From: Brachionus manjavacas
Lineage: Eukaryota > Rotifera > Eurotatoria > Ploima > Brachionidae
Assembly (NCBI GenBank): GCA_019054805.1
Contig: JAHQIY010000002.1
Location: forward strand, 3,286,001 to 3,350,000
Direction: 5' to 3'
Length of the DNA stretch: 64,000 nt
In this document: positions 9,523 through 24,500 of the stretch, piece after piece
Layout of the letters: the number at the start of each line of letters is the position of its first letter
Numbering within the stretch: the stretch's first letter is position 1
Program-made: the position numbers and the translations under genes
The notes under the pieces: model-generated
What the model saw: the letters and a program-made list of their open reading frames with translations, nothing else
What the model was told of the DNA's origin: nothing
The model's database searches: none

Positions 9523-12500
9523 ATGTTAGAAGGATTAGCTGCATGGGTCTTAAAGACCTACATCGGTAAATACATAAACGTAAATCCGGATAAACTGTCA
9601 ATTGGCTTGTTGAGTGGTGTGGTCGAGCTAGAAAATGTACCACTTAATCCTGACGTTTTCAATGACCTAAACTTTCCATTCGAATTAAAAACCGGTTTTT
9701 TTGGCAAAATAAAACTAAATGTTTCGCTCAACACCCTCCGAACCAGTCCATGGCTTCTCCAAGCCGAAAAACTATGCATAAAACTTGGCCCTAAAAACTA
9801 CCAGAAAACAGTATACAAACCTTTTGATGTGAGCCAAAAACTGAATGAACTGGAATCAAAATGGTTCAAAGAGGTAGAACTACTTGGCCTAGACGAGTCA
9901 AAAAGCGACAAAAAATCAGTTTTATTCAAATACCTGACACCTATAGCTTATAGCTTATTAAACAATATAAATGTAAGCATCAACGAGCTTGATATTAGAT
10001 ACGAGGATGAGGCGAACAACATTTCATTCGGTCTCAAAATTGAGTCGATTTCGATCAAAAACGACGCTGAAGCTCAAAAAATGGCAAATTTAGACCATTT
10101 GGAAAATTTGTCTTCCAAATTGTTCGAGTTGAAAAACTTTTCTGTTTATTCCAATTCATTCACAAGTGACAATGTGGATTTGTTAATCGAACCGACTTCG
10201 TTCAAAGCCCATCTCATTCGCGATCTAAGCCAGAAGCCTCTCAGAAGACGGAAACAGGCGCGAATTCGCATACAAACCCAACTGGCCACTTTAAAAATGA
10301 ACATTGGTCAAAAAAATCTGGAAAATTTGTGCCAAATAATCCAATTTTGTAATACATACTCGAATTATGTGTTCAATAATCGATTTAGATCAGCATGCAA
10401 TACTCGATGGAATTTGCTACTGAAAAGCATTAGTTACCATGTAAAAAAAGCCTCTTGGCAAGACATAATAAAATGGGCTCATGATGTATCTGTGTACCGG
10501 CGAATAATTCAAAAGGTCTATCTGGGCGATGGTTTAGATGATGCTTTGGTGGACGAGAAGAAGCGCATTGAGACCGAGTGGGAGTACGATCGTCTGCTTA
10601 TAATAAGAAGGGCTGTTTTCGAGAAATTTGTCCTTTCGGAACAATTTATAAGCAGCAAACGAGCGCAGCCGGCCACTGTCAAAACAACCATGTTTAATTA
10701 TTTAAATTTTTACGGACTTTTTTCAAAAAATTCCAAAAGTGACCCTAAATTAGAAGAAGAAGTGATGACTTTGATTAATGACACCATAGAAAATGACACA
10801 TTGCTCAGGCGTGACTATCTACTGGCAGTTCTTGAGTTCAAGCTTGACCAGTGGCAAATAAATGTTGATCAAATAGCCAAATTCAAACTGGAGCACACTG
10901 AGCTTATAATGGAAGCGTTGCCTCGATTCGATTCATTTTTGTTCGAGATGAATTTATCATCGTTCTATCTAATAGATTCCGTCAACGAATGCACAACTTT
11001 TTTTCCCAATTTAGTATATCCTCAAAAAGTAAAGGGTCCAGCGCAGGTTTTTTCGCTCAGCTATGAACACAATCCGGTAAACTCGACAAATTCCCATCTT
11101 ACAATCAAAAGTTGCGGTTTCGACTGCATATTCAATCGCGATTTCTATTCACAATTGTTCAATTTCAGTCATGATGTTTCTGTTTTATTCCAAAAAGCGG
11201 GACAAGTCCTGTTGGCAAAAAATCTAAAGCCAACCAAGTCATTTAGTCTGAAAACTTCGCCAATTCACAAAATGACTTTTAACTTTGAAATAATAGCACC
11301 TAAAATCCTTGTGCCCAAAGAGTACTACAACCAAGACTCCAACTGTCTAATACTTGACTTTGGCAAGCTTACATTTAAAAATAAGGATTTAGTGATACAA
11401 AGAAATGATTATTTGGATAATGATGATGACAATGATGATGATGATAGTGAAGAATTTGTGACTCCAGTGAGCACGCCACCGAATGAGCCTGAAGATGAAT
11501 TCGACCCCGATTTGAGCAAGTACTACTCCAATTTTGATCTTGACCTGAATAGCCTGCAAGTGCTCAGTGGTAAATTACTGTCCAACAATCTTAGAAATCA
11601 ACTAACCAAGAGTCATTCAGACTTTCACCTGTTGGAAAAATTTAACATCAACATTCAGCTTGGTATTCTGATGAAAATAAATCCGAATCAGCAAGTGAGC
11701 TTTTTGTTCAATTCACAGTTGGCACCAGTGCGACTTGTGGCCAATGTAAAGCTGCTTAAATTAAATATCGATGATTTTAAATTGATCAATTTGTATGAAA
11801 CAAGTCAATTGTTTAATAATTTGATGCACAAAAATGACAAAACCAAACGAGACAAGTTCAAACTTCCGTTCAGGCATCGAAATGTGAAGAAATTTGTTGA
11901 AATGGAATTGAAACTAAATGAAGTTGATATTACTATGAGTGTACAAAACGCCGACTTGCACCAAACATTTGGTCACATCGATCCAAAGAGTATATGCGAG
12001 CTTAAATTTTACATGATAAGCTCTCTGCTCGAGCTAAATAACAAATTTGACGTGGATTTCCGGCTTAGCTTGTACAACATGCTGTTAATCGATGCCAGAC
12101 AAATATACGGACCGGATTATCAACTATTGGCCGCGAGTCACGAGCACATATTGCTCGATTCTAGCACAGGCAGTATCACTAGCCAAGTAGGAAGCGAATT
12201 TACGCGTAACCAAAAGCCCTTGATTTGTATAGACATGGCTATTACTAGTCAAATCGAGGAGAATATGGCCAAGTATGATGAGCTTAGCATTGATGCCAGT
12301 TTCAGCACTCTTGACCTGGTACTTAATCCCGAGACTCTATCCGAAATTATAATTCTACTTTACGGTGTTTATTTGAACATAAAACCGAATGACTTCAAGA
12401 TAGATGCCGAGTTGAAGAATGGCCAAAAGTCTGAGCTCAAGTCAAGCGTTAATTTTAGATTTAAGCGCTTGACAGGTTTGATGTTCAAAATAGAGGACGA

Positions 12501-15500
12501 AGACAAAGCTCGCAAAGTGGCACTGTTCTCTCTGGACGGAGTTTTGCTTAATTTAACTTTGGCACCGAATGATCGGTTTTTGGACATGAGCGCTCAAGTA
12601 GATGGCTTCAATGTGACTAGTTTGTTGTCTAATTCGACCACTGTTTTTACCATTGGTCAACTACAGGACAAGGCATCGACTGGATCTTTCATGTCCAGAG
12701 GGGTTTTTAATCTGGACTTTTGCAAAAAGTGTATTGATAGCCAAGAGGTCAAAGAACTTGAGCTTAAGATTGCTTCTTTATGCTATTTACACAAGCCGGA
12801 GTTGATAAATGAACTTCAGTCGTGTTTTAAAGATTTTATGAGATTTCATGAAAAAATTATGGAAGAGGTAGCAGACAAGGCGGCAAGATTGGCTCTGGAA
12901 ATGCTCAACAAAGGAAAGACATATTTAAAAGACAAATTGGCCAGAAGAAATTCGAAATGGATTAAGATTACAGTACAACTTCAGACACCTGTTGTGGGAG
13001 TGCGCTTGAAAAAGACTAGCCAATACTTTGTGGCTCATTTGGGAAAAATTACCATTGAAAATGACATCAAAGATCATTCGTTGACCAAGTTTAGCATTCG
13101 GTTAAGTGATATGACTGTTTTTTCCATGTTTCTAGACAGGCAAGATATTCAAAATTTATTCAAGTTGTTCTATAATCCTGTGAAACGAGAAAATTTAATG
13201 GACAAGACAAGTATTGGTTTGAGTCTAAGCTATGATCATAAGCAGGACAATGCACGTCTTCTAATTCAATCAGTGATCGATAATTGCTCAATAACATTGT
13301 CAAAGCTTGGACTTGAGCAGTTGGTCAAAATATCAGATAGTCTTGTGTATGACGAAAAGACGGATGAAATTAGATGTGAGAGTAAAAGTAAACCGATCGA
13401 TATCAAAAATCATTTTAAAGTTTCTTCCAAATTTGAAAAAAACGTAATTATCTATTTACTTATTTAGATTTTTTTTAAAGGGAATTATTTTAATGTTCAG
13501 TACATAAAAATGTAAATGAACAATAAATAAATTCAAACCATTTTTAAATTACAGATAAACTCTAGTAAAAAGTAAATAAATGATCAGTAACAATTAGGAT
13601 TTATTTATAATTTTATGCAATCAAAAAATAGAAAAGTAATGATTGATTTTATATTTTAATTTTACATTTGTTTTTTTTTCAAACAAAATTAGAAAAGCAT
13701 GAAAAAATTATTTACTCAGCAATAAAAGCTTTTGTGGATTTACTTGGTCTGCCTCTTTTACGTTTTTCTTCAATTGGAACTTGTTTGGCAGCGGAAGGTG
13801 GCTTGACATATTTAAGATGAATTGATAATTCATAATATTTGAAACCACAGCCAATGTTGAAATTTGAATTTTTTTAATTTTACTTTTTAATTTAATTTTT
13901 GATTTTTATTCATAATTTTAAATTGCTAAAATCTTGATTTATTTATATCAATTACTTTTGACATTAAAAATTGGTTACTGTTTCTGTCTTAACAATGAAT
14001 CTTTATGACTCTTTCTTTTTTTTTTCAATTTATTTCTTTGCTTTTTTTAATAATTCATTTTTCTCTAATCTTTATTAACAAAAACGAAACCAAAATTTAT
14101 TCATTTCGAAATAAATTAAACGTCACAAATTAGGTTTTTATTATTTTACTTTTTAATGATTAAAAAGGGAAAACAAAGCAACATTGTTTGATTATTTGCA
14201 ATAATGAAAAAAAAAATATTTTTACTAAACAACCGTAATAAAAATACTGATCATTTGAAAAAATAACCTATAATTTAATCAAGATATATTATATTTTCGA
14301 AGATATATTGAATACAAGATATATTGAATACTTAACTCAATTGTGTAATTGCTGCCTTACTATTTCCTCTTTTTTTTCCTGAAATTTAAAATTTGTAATC
14401 ATGTGTCACATGTAGCACTAGATTGCAATATATATCTTTGTAAATTTCTTTTCAAAGATTTTTTTTTATTTTTATTTTAATTTCTCGAGCTCGATACAAA
14501 AAACAAATAAATAAATTTAATTAATATATTGATTTAATAGATACTGATCATTTAAATGACAGCCTTTTTTAAATCATTTTTAGATCTAAATTAATAGATA
14601 AGAATTAATAAAAATTTGCTAATTTTTTTCTTAATTTTCTCGTTTGATGACACTTAGTAAAAAAAGATTGACAGAATTTTACAATTTACTTTTTTTTTCT
14701 TTATTTAGTCTTATCTATGTTTTCGCTATTCTCGGCAAAATTTAATTATGTCCAAACACTTCTTTTTACAAGCATCAAATAGTTTTCAACACATTGCCAA
14801 GTCAATTACTGACCAAACTTCTTTTTACAAACTACATCATTGAACCATAGAATTTAAAACAATATTTTTTCAAATCAATTTGGTTGTCAGATTCTACACT
14901 AAAATTACATCAAAAATTTTAAAAAAATTTACATAGATCAGACTAAAGATTCACACCGACAAAACATTCAAAGTAATTTGAATTCAAATGACTTTGAACA
15001 TTAAAAGAATAATATATAAGCCAAATAAATATTTTATGATTCTAAATAAGAATCAGAATTTTTGTCTATTTAATTAAAATATATTTTCTTAATCCATTAT
15101 AGTTCTCAAAAACTTTAATCTATGATTTAGTTGTGCTATTTTATCTTTCTGATTTTGCTGCGCCTCAAGCTTATGCACCCTTTTGAACTATGCACTAAAG
15201 TATTAATAGTTAAGACTTAATTAATAAAAAATCCGTTTTTCTAATATTTTTTAAATTGTTGGTGCTTCACCAAATGCATCAACAAATAAAGACTTTATTC
15301 TACAAAAAAATAAAAACAGTTTTTTTTATTTTGCATTTGGTGAAGAACCAAAAATTTAGAAAAATAGACTATTTATTAATTAAGTCTTAATAACGCATTA
15401 AGTAAAGAGTTTCAGAGTTTAATGCGGACCTAATTCTAAAAAATTAAAGTGGAGTACAATTAAAATTTTTCTCTGCACTAATACAACCATCTCAATTCAA

Positions 15501-18500
15501 AGCGTAACTGACTTTTTATCGTCTAATTTTCATTTTCTCTATAAAATGAAGAACTTATATAAAACATTTTTCATGTTATCTTTTTATTATTTGAAATGTA
15601 ATGTACTTATACATAATTGATTTAACTTTTAATTTATTAATAAAATTAAATAAATCGCTCCCTAACTTAGGTATTTTCATTTAAAATTTAAATATTTTAA
15701 TAAATTTTTTATTATTCTAAGGGAATTTTTGTTGACAAAGCCGAAAGTCTAAATGACTATGAGAAGATATTCCAATCAATTTCTGATGATGAAGTTTCAG
15801 AAATTGAGGGCGAAGAAAGTTTAAATATTCAAACAGATATATTATTTAAAATTGAAAAGCTTCAGATAGATTTTTTGGCTGATGTTGAGAAAGCAAATCA
15901 GCTTATAGCCGAGCTTTGTTTCAAAGAATATGAACTTAACATCAGCAAACATTACCAAAATTTGACCTATGTATCAATGACATTAAAATCGATGCATTTA
16001 ATTGATAAATTAATCAAAAGCGATGATAAAGCATATCTTCTTTGGAGTGGTACTTCATCCAAACTTCGACCAGATGTATCTAGCAAGCATCTGATCGAAA
16101 ATCTAAGCTTTTCTGCACCAAGTCTTGGCAAAAACATGAATTTTATTAAATATTACCGCAAATCGAAAAAAATCAAGAAAAATGATGAATTTTTAAAAAA
16201 CATTTTTGAAATGAGTAAATTTTACCAATGTGAGTCGATCTCACTACCTACTGAACTTAGCAAACCAAAAATGCTAAATGAGAAATCAGAAAATGTTCAA
16301 CCAAAACCATTTGGCATTAGGATGTCTGAATCGGCATCGAACATTAGTTCAATAACTGAAGAAAATACAAATCCTCTGGTTAGAATAAATTTAATAATTA
16401 TTGACGAAAAAAATCCGAATTTCAGAGAAAAATATCAAAAAATAAATCGCTTTATTGATGTCAAATTTTCTCGACTAAAACTAATTGTTAATCCTGAGAC
16501 TTGGATTTTAGTTTTAGACATGCTTGGTCTTGGCGCTAAGTCTTATCCAGTTGGCACTCAGGCTAAAGATTTTGATGAAAAAAAAAGTAGCACTGGAATA
16601 AAATTTATGGTCGAAGAATTTAGTATTGAACTGAACGAGGACAAAAGCTATCGACCTTTAGCTAAGTTAAAAATTGATGACGTTAGAGCATTGATTGAGT
16701 CAAGACCTGAATATTTGAATGCTAGTGGTCAATTGGGAAGTCTTGGAATCCATGATGTTTCAGCTTATCAAGGCTTGTATCCAGACAAATTTTTGACATC
16801 TGGAGACCAAGCGCTAAAATTCGAGTTCTTTAAACACACTGGTCCATTGGATCACCTTTTGAGTCGTGAGAGTTTTGATACTAGCCTAAAACTTAATATG
16901 AATTCGGTTAAATATGTTCATACTCAAAGATTTTTGTCGTCATTAACCCAGTATTTTCAGCAGTTTAACAAATTGCAAGAAGCTTTGGGTAAAATGAATG
17001 CTATTTCATCAGGTGAAAAAAATATCTCGTTCGAGCCACAACGAAGTTCTAGGATTAAATTGGACATTCAAACAGAATCACCTATTATTGTTATACCTGT
17101 AAATTCAAACTCGGACCAAGTTCTCGTATTTAATTTAGGTAATCTTAAAATTTAAATCTAATAAATAAGTAGCAAAAATATAAATTAAAAAGAGACTGAG
17201 ACTGAATTCAGTTAATCTCTTACTATTAATTGATTTTATTTTAAAAAACTTTAGTTTTGAAAAATAGTTAAATTATATGATTTTTAATTTAAATTTTTAA
17301 TTATTAATTTTCAACTGCAGGTGTTCCTCAGGGTTCAGTAATTAGTCCTCTTTTATTTAGTATATATAAAACAAAACAAATAACGAATACTCTCTGCTTT
17401 TCGCAGATGATCTAGTTACATTCTTCATTTATAACAAAAAGGGGAACCTAGAAAATAAGATAAATAAATACATCAACGAACTAGAACAATGGCTTATTAA
17501 ATAGAAAATGAAGATATCAGTTGAAAAGTCGTGTTCAGTAGTCTTCTCTAGGTACAAAAAAGAGAGTGATAATCTAAACTTAAAAATCTATGAAAACAGA
17601 ATAATGAACCAAAAAGAAATCAAGTTTCTTGGTATAAAATTTGATTCTAAATTAAATTTTAATATATTATTAGACGAAATTAAAGAACGCTGCAACAAAA
17701 GGCGAAATATTATTAAGATTTTGTCAAATAAAAAATGGGGTCTTACTCAAAACACACTAGTAAATTTTTACAAATCTTTAGTCGGATAAATTTTAGACTT
17801 TTTGTCGGATCTATCCTAGACTATTCTTTTCCTTGCTTGAATTCATTTTCAGAAAATAATATCAAAAAACTACAAGCAATTCAGAATACAGCAGTAAGAT
17901 CTACCCTTAAGTTAAAATATGATACTCCCTCCAACATCGTGCATCATGAAGTTTATAATAAACTTAATTACTAACAGTCTCAAATCGGCTTTTTGAGTTG
18001 AGTGAGAGATATGTTGGGACAGGACTGAGTCATTCTATTTTATTGGTTGTCAGACTGGTGGAGGAATATAAAGAAGGTTTCGAATCGAGATATATTGAAT
18101 ACCCAAATCCATTGTGTAATTGCTACCTTACTCCATTTCCTCCATTTTTCCTGAAACCTGAACTATGTAAACATGTGCCACATGTAACAATCTATGTCTT
18201 CTAAACTTTCATTTTTTTTTAGCTTATTTACTTTATTTTGATTTTTTTTTCTCATTTTATTAACTTTAATTTTATTTTTTATTTTGATTTTGATTTTGAT
18301 TCTTTTAATTTATTCTGAAGTAGCCATAGCTCGGTAAGAAAACAAATAAATAAATAAAATAATATCATTTCTTCGAATCTTGTCAATCCGACTTTTGACA
18401 CCTTTCATTAGGGTCTTCATTATTTAAAACTGATGGAGTAATGACCTTTTGGAAAAATACCCAACACTTTGTCTTCACCCGTTAGTTAGCTGAAATTTTA

Positions 18501-21500
18501 ATTTATACGAAGGGTTGCAGGTTTTAATAGAACCTACAAGAACCTTTAAGAAATTAATTAAAATTCTCTTAAAATTTAACATCAATTTTGTAATAATAAG
18601 CAAAAAATTTTAGTTAAATTAGAAAATAAATACTTTTGCTACCATTTCAAAATTTTTCAAAAAAGATATTAATAAAAAATCTTATTTGTGTTAAGGTAAC
18701 ATCGAAGTAAGCAATAAATTTGAGTCGTCCGAAAACATAGACTCACTAAACTTATCCGATTTATCTAATACAAGTTCTGCAAACAATTCACTGTGCCTTA
18801 ATGATGACCAAAAGCACTGTCTTCTCGACTTAATAGACGTCAAGTTCAGAAACACACAGTTGTATTCGGCTGAACGATACTCTCTAACTCAAAATTCTAG
18901 CCCAACATCAGATTTAATTTTTATCACATTTGGTTTTAAAAGCACTGGAACAATTCTCAAAACCGAAAACATCATTCAATTTCACTTGGAACGCAATTTG
19001 GAAAATGAAATTTCACATCGGTCACCAGATTGGTATGTTTACTCTAAATTCAGCTCTGTACAATTAAAAATAAACCTGGGCCAATATAAATTAATCCGCG
19101 GCTTACTTGACCAAAACATTGGCGAACAAATACAAACCGAACTAAATCCAGCTTTTGCACTCACCCACTATGCAGACACTGAAACAAGTGTAAATCAATG
19201 GAAAAAAATTAGCCTTATGTTTGACTTGGAGAATGTTTTTATCGAGCTATTAAATGAAGGTGACAAACCATTGGCATCAGCTGTGTTCATTATTTCTTCG
19301 TTGATATTCGAGAGTTTCTCAGATGATTCCAAACTGGTCGATTTGGTATCAAATGAAATTCAGATAAAAGATACGCGAGAGCCCAGTTTTGATGTGCTGC
19401 TAAAAAAAAATCTCACCAAAAGAGACTCACAGCGTCTTCAATTGGAAGTGCACTACAAATCCAAGAAAAATTCCAACAAGTACTCAATTTTGTTCAATAA
19501 TTGTCGCGTCATTACCATAATGGACTGGCTAATGGAAATGCACAATTTCATCAAAAAATATGAGAACCAAAGTGTCCAAAACAGCAATCAAGTCCAAGTT
19601 CCCAATGAACTTAAAGTAAACTTGATCAACACTGATTTTGTTCTTGCCGAACAACTATCCGAGCCTCAATCGCAAGCAATCATACTCCGATTGACAGCTT
19701 ATTTCGAGTACAGCGAGCTCAAAACAGACCCGGTTGACACTCGTTTGCAGTCGTTTGAGTTGTTCACTTGTCAAATGAATGACATTGAACAAACTGCCCT
19801 GTCCATCATTGAGCCCAGCACTTTAAGCATTGCTCTAAAGAAAAGAAACGAATTCAAGCACATGGTTGAAATGAATGCGGAAAAACTACGCCTCAGATTT
19901 TCCTATTTGGATTTTAAACTGTTTATTAGAGTTATTAAATCGGTTAAAAATCAGATAGAATCAAGCAACGAAAATGATGGCAATAATGACCATGGACCAG
20001 TGGTCAAAAACAAAAATTCTTCTATTGACCTGAATAACTTAGTAGTGTCTATAGACTCATTTTCAGTGTGTATCATTGACGACTGCAATGACATAGACAT
20101 ACCACTGGGCGACATTCAATTTAAAAAACTCAAACTAAACCAAGTAGTTTCGTCGCCAAGTCACGGATCGGTCGAGTTTGCTTTGAACATTGACTATTTC
20201 AATCGATTGCTGTCCGATTGGGAGCCGTTGGTTGAACCATGGTTGGCCAAGCTTTTTTGGAAATCAAAAATAGCCTCCAATGTGCTCACAGTGACTTCAA
20301 TGGACGTTCTCAATGTAAACTTGACCAATCCTTTTGTGAACATTTTGACCGAGACTTTGACAAATTGGAAAAAGGACTTTGACACATTGGCTGCCAAAAA
20401 TCACAAAGTATTCTACCCATTTGTTCTGGTAAACTCGACTGGACAAGCCATTCAATTTATGAAATTGGACACAGACTCCGAATGGACTCAATTGGCAGCC
20501 GGGTCAACGATCGAGTTCAATTTTTTCAAAAAGAAAACTCTTTACGGCCAAAAAAGCCACAATAACCAGCTGAGAAATTTGTCTAGGAACAAAATTCGTC
20601 TGAAATTGGACGATTGGTGCGAGATTAGACCATTGACTGTGGACAAAGTGGGCACTTATTTCAGAGACATTTACCCCATGTCAGGCTCGGGGCTTACTCG
20701 GCTAATATTCGACATTTCTCTGCAGCAAAATGCCACCAAATACATTGAAATAAAATCTCCGGTCACTATCAAAAACAAACTTGATCATGTGCTGGAGTGC
20801 CGCATCGAGTGTGGTAAGCTAGAGCCGATAGTACTCGATCTTGGTCGCGACAAAGAAATATCCGTGCCTATAAAATATTTGCCATGCTATGTGAGCCTTA
20901 GGCCGGCACATTTAAATTCTCAGTTTAGCTCTTGTCTATTGAATTTGTGTGAATGCGAACCGGGACATGTGGAATATGTGCCATTGACTTGTCAACTGGA
21001 CGAGCAAAAATTGTTCTTTTTTTTTGCTAGAATAATGCGCCACAAGTTTGAGTCGGACCCGAAGCTTAGTCGAAAATTTGATTTTGTCCCTGGACATTCG
21101 ATTCAAATCGAACCTGCCTTTAGCATACAAAATTTGCTGCCAATTGAGCTGCGCTATTTTTTTAGCGCTTTTTCGGGACGCATCGATTCCGACAATGTCC
21201 TAAATTTTTACAATGTCGATGTGTCCAAACCAGTCGAGTTAAATTTGGAAATCGATAATTATCACATGAACAAACCGCTTGAAATAAACCACAACAGACT
21301 GTTGGCAAATTTGGTACAAAATAACCAAGTACCAAATCGAAAGTACACTGTTTTTAGGCGAGTTAATTTTTTCGATGAAAACAACCGCGGTTTGTTTTTG
21401 ATAGGCCGTATCGAGTTCAGAATAGGCACTAACAGAAAAAATACTGCTGCCAGTGGATCGCGTCCGGCTTCCCTAGACGAAACCTTTGTCTATCCTATAA

Positions 21501-24500
21501 CTCTATACCTTTCGGCAGTGTACTGTTTTTTCAACTTGACCGGTTTGCCACTAATCTTCAGACAGTACAATTGTGATGAAGCGTCCGGTCAATCGGATGA
21601 ACACGAGTCCGTGTGCAGCACCCAACCACTGCTGTTCTCGTTCAATGATTGTGACTCGCCGTACGCGTGCTCAATGCGCATTGGCAAATACTGCATTGAA
21701 TTCAACAAAGAGCCAGGCCACGTCTTTACTCCGAAGTGGTGCAGAGCATTCGGTCTGGACTCGGGCTCTAGTTACCGGCCAGTTCACGTAAACTTCGATG
21801 AAACAGATGACGAACATCACAAACCAGACTGGGTCTACTACATTGGCATAGACATTAAACCTGGCAAAGATCTACACAGAGACACCACTTATGTTTACTT
21901 CAGCACTAGATATTATCTAGTCAATAGGTCCACTCGGGACTTGTTGATTTCCCAGTACAATTTTGTCAAACCAGAGCGTGAAAACATTCTAAATTGGAAA
22001 GCTAATCAAAATTTGAGCGAGTCTAAATTGAAAAATTCCATTCTGCTCCTAAAAGAATCAATGTCCCAGTATCACTGGTCTAGGGCCGACCTGGACCAAT
22101 TGTTAAGTCTGAGACCAAATGATGGCTTTGGCTACAATTGGTGCGGTGGCTTTAAAATTGATCAAATCGATGCTTTCTACATCAATTGTCGCCACTTGAA
22201 CAAAAATGAATTTGTTTGCTTTAAAGTGGAGATTTTTCTTGACGGTGGCACATTCTACATTGTTTTCACGGACAATTTAGACTATCCATTTCCGGTTCGA
22301 ATCGAAAACATGAGCCAAGTGCCCGTTCAAATTTATCAGCCATCTACTCTAGAGGAATCAAATCAAATACTAATCAAATCCAAGCAGAATTTTAACTACT
22401 GCTGGGACGAGCATGTTTGTGAGCACAAGTTGGTCATTGGTGTCAAAGGTGGCACCAGTGCTCTGTTTGATCTAGCTCTCAATGAAGAGAAAAAAACTCT
22501 GTTTTACGAAGACTTTTTTTATGTGGTCTTTGCCAGGCTGGACAGTCACCAAGCTGAAACAGATGATTTGAAGTCCGAGCAAGAGCTGGTGCTTACTTGC
22601 TCGGGAAAAAGGGTTTATTTGGATCTGAAGCAAACCTATAACCGGAATCAATTGTGGAGCTTTAGTCAAGAGGGACATTTGGTGCATGTGATGAGCTCGC
22701 CGCCTAAGGAAATGGGCGCACCGCTCGATCTGGCCACGAGCTACGTGCTGGACATAGAAGAAATTGCACCCAGGCCTCAGAGCTTCATGTCGCTGTCTCT
22801 AAACCGTCCGGATCCTCGGCGCCGAAACACCCAGTGCTGGCTCTTCGACCCGAACGGCAAGCTTTGCTGTAATGTAAAAAACATGTGCTTGCAAGTGATC
22901 GGTGACTTGAAGCACAAGGCCGAAGTTGTGCTCGGCCCTGGAACCAAAATGACCTATCAAGTAGTCAAACAGCAGCTAAGACCCGGCTCTGGTCAGGTGT
23001 GTGTGTCAATGAGCACCGATGGACCTTCTAGATTGGTCAGAATTTCCAATGTAAAAGATAAATCCTATCTTTCGATTAATTGGGAAAAATTGGACGAGAG
23101 CAGACCGGTGCGAAAGTCATTTGAGCTCTATGTTAATTTGAGTGGCGGAATTGGCTTGTCTGTAATCAATTGGAAGCAACAGGAATACGAAGAGCTTTTG
23201 TACGCCTATTTTAAATCGATTGAACTTTCGTTCGATCAGAGTCAAAGTGAACAAAAGCTTATTTTAGGAATACAAAGCATTCAGGTATGCAATCAATTGG
23301 TGGATGCAAGCAGACAAAACTTGGCCTATTCCATTCAGACTGGCGCCAAGCATGATCTAGCACTCAAGATTGATTTTTTGCGCAAATTACGTCCCGATCG
23401 TTCGCCAATTTTCATCGAACATTTGATTGTGAACCTACTGGATTTGAATGTTCAATTGGAAGAAAAACTTTTGTGGAAGTTGATCCAATTTTTGCACGCA
23501 ACCAAGCAACTACCCGAACGAAAACAAAATTTGTCCATCGAGTCAAATAGCTCCTATTATCGCAACCAAATAGGCAAATTGTGGCGCGATTCCCAAACGC
23601 TCCGATTCTCATTTGCCAAACTGCACATATCCGAGATACGCATGAGCCTTAGCGTGTTCAAAACAGCCAAATTGAGCGCTGATCTGCAAACTATAAAGTC
23701 CGATCTTGGCATTCCGTTGGTTCAATTTGAAAATGCGGCAATTGTTTGCAAATCATTTATGATCATTAATGAACACGACACGGCTAGTTGCCTGATTAAG
23801 TTAATAAGTAAACACTATGGTCAAGAGTTGCGCTCACATGCGATCAGAATTCTTGGCTCAGTTGACTTTTTGGGTAATCCGATCGGGCTAGTAGTTGATT
23901 TTAAAGAAAGTCTGACCAATGTGATATCGAACGGTCATGTGCCAGATTTTGTCTTTTCCATAACTCATGGCGTGGCCAATTCGGTTTCGAAATTTTCCGG
24001 CTCCTTGTCCGATGAGCTAAATGGCTTGACTATGGACGAAAATTATCAGCAAGTTCGCGAACAAATTAGAACTTTGTATAGCAATGGTTCGATGGATCAT
24101 TTTGTTGGCGGAGCTCTGGGCTTCGCGGCCGGAGTCTTTGGCGGAATGATTTCTTTGGGCACTCAAACTTATCAGGGTTTTAGTAAAGACGGAATTGGTG
24201 GAGCTTTCACGGGCATGATGCGTGGGGCAGTTGGAACAGTGTCTAAGCCAGTAGTGGGTGTGCTTGACTTTGCCACTGGGATAGCGTCTGCCATTAAGGA
24301 AACATCCAAGACTGGGAGCAAAATGGAGCTTCCAAAAATTAGGGAAAGTCGCTGTTGCTCCACATCAGGAGGATTGCTCAGTCTTTTTTCCCGTTTTGAT
24401 GCCAATGGTCAAAAAATTCTCTACCAAGTTAACGATTTGGACCTGTGCGAGAAGTTTATTGCCATGGAACAAATTAGATCAAGTGACAAAACCGAGCAAA

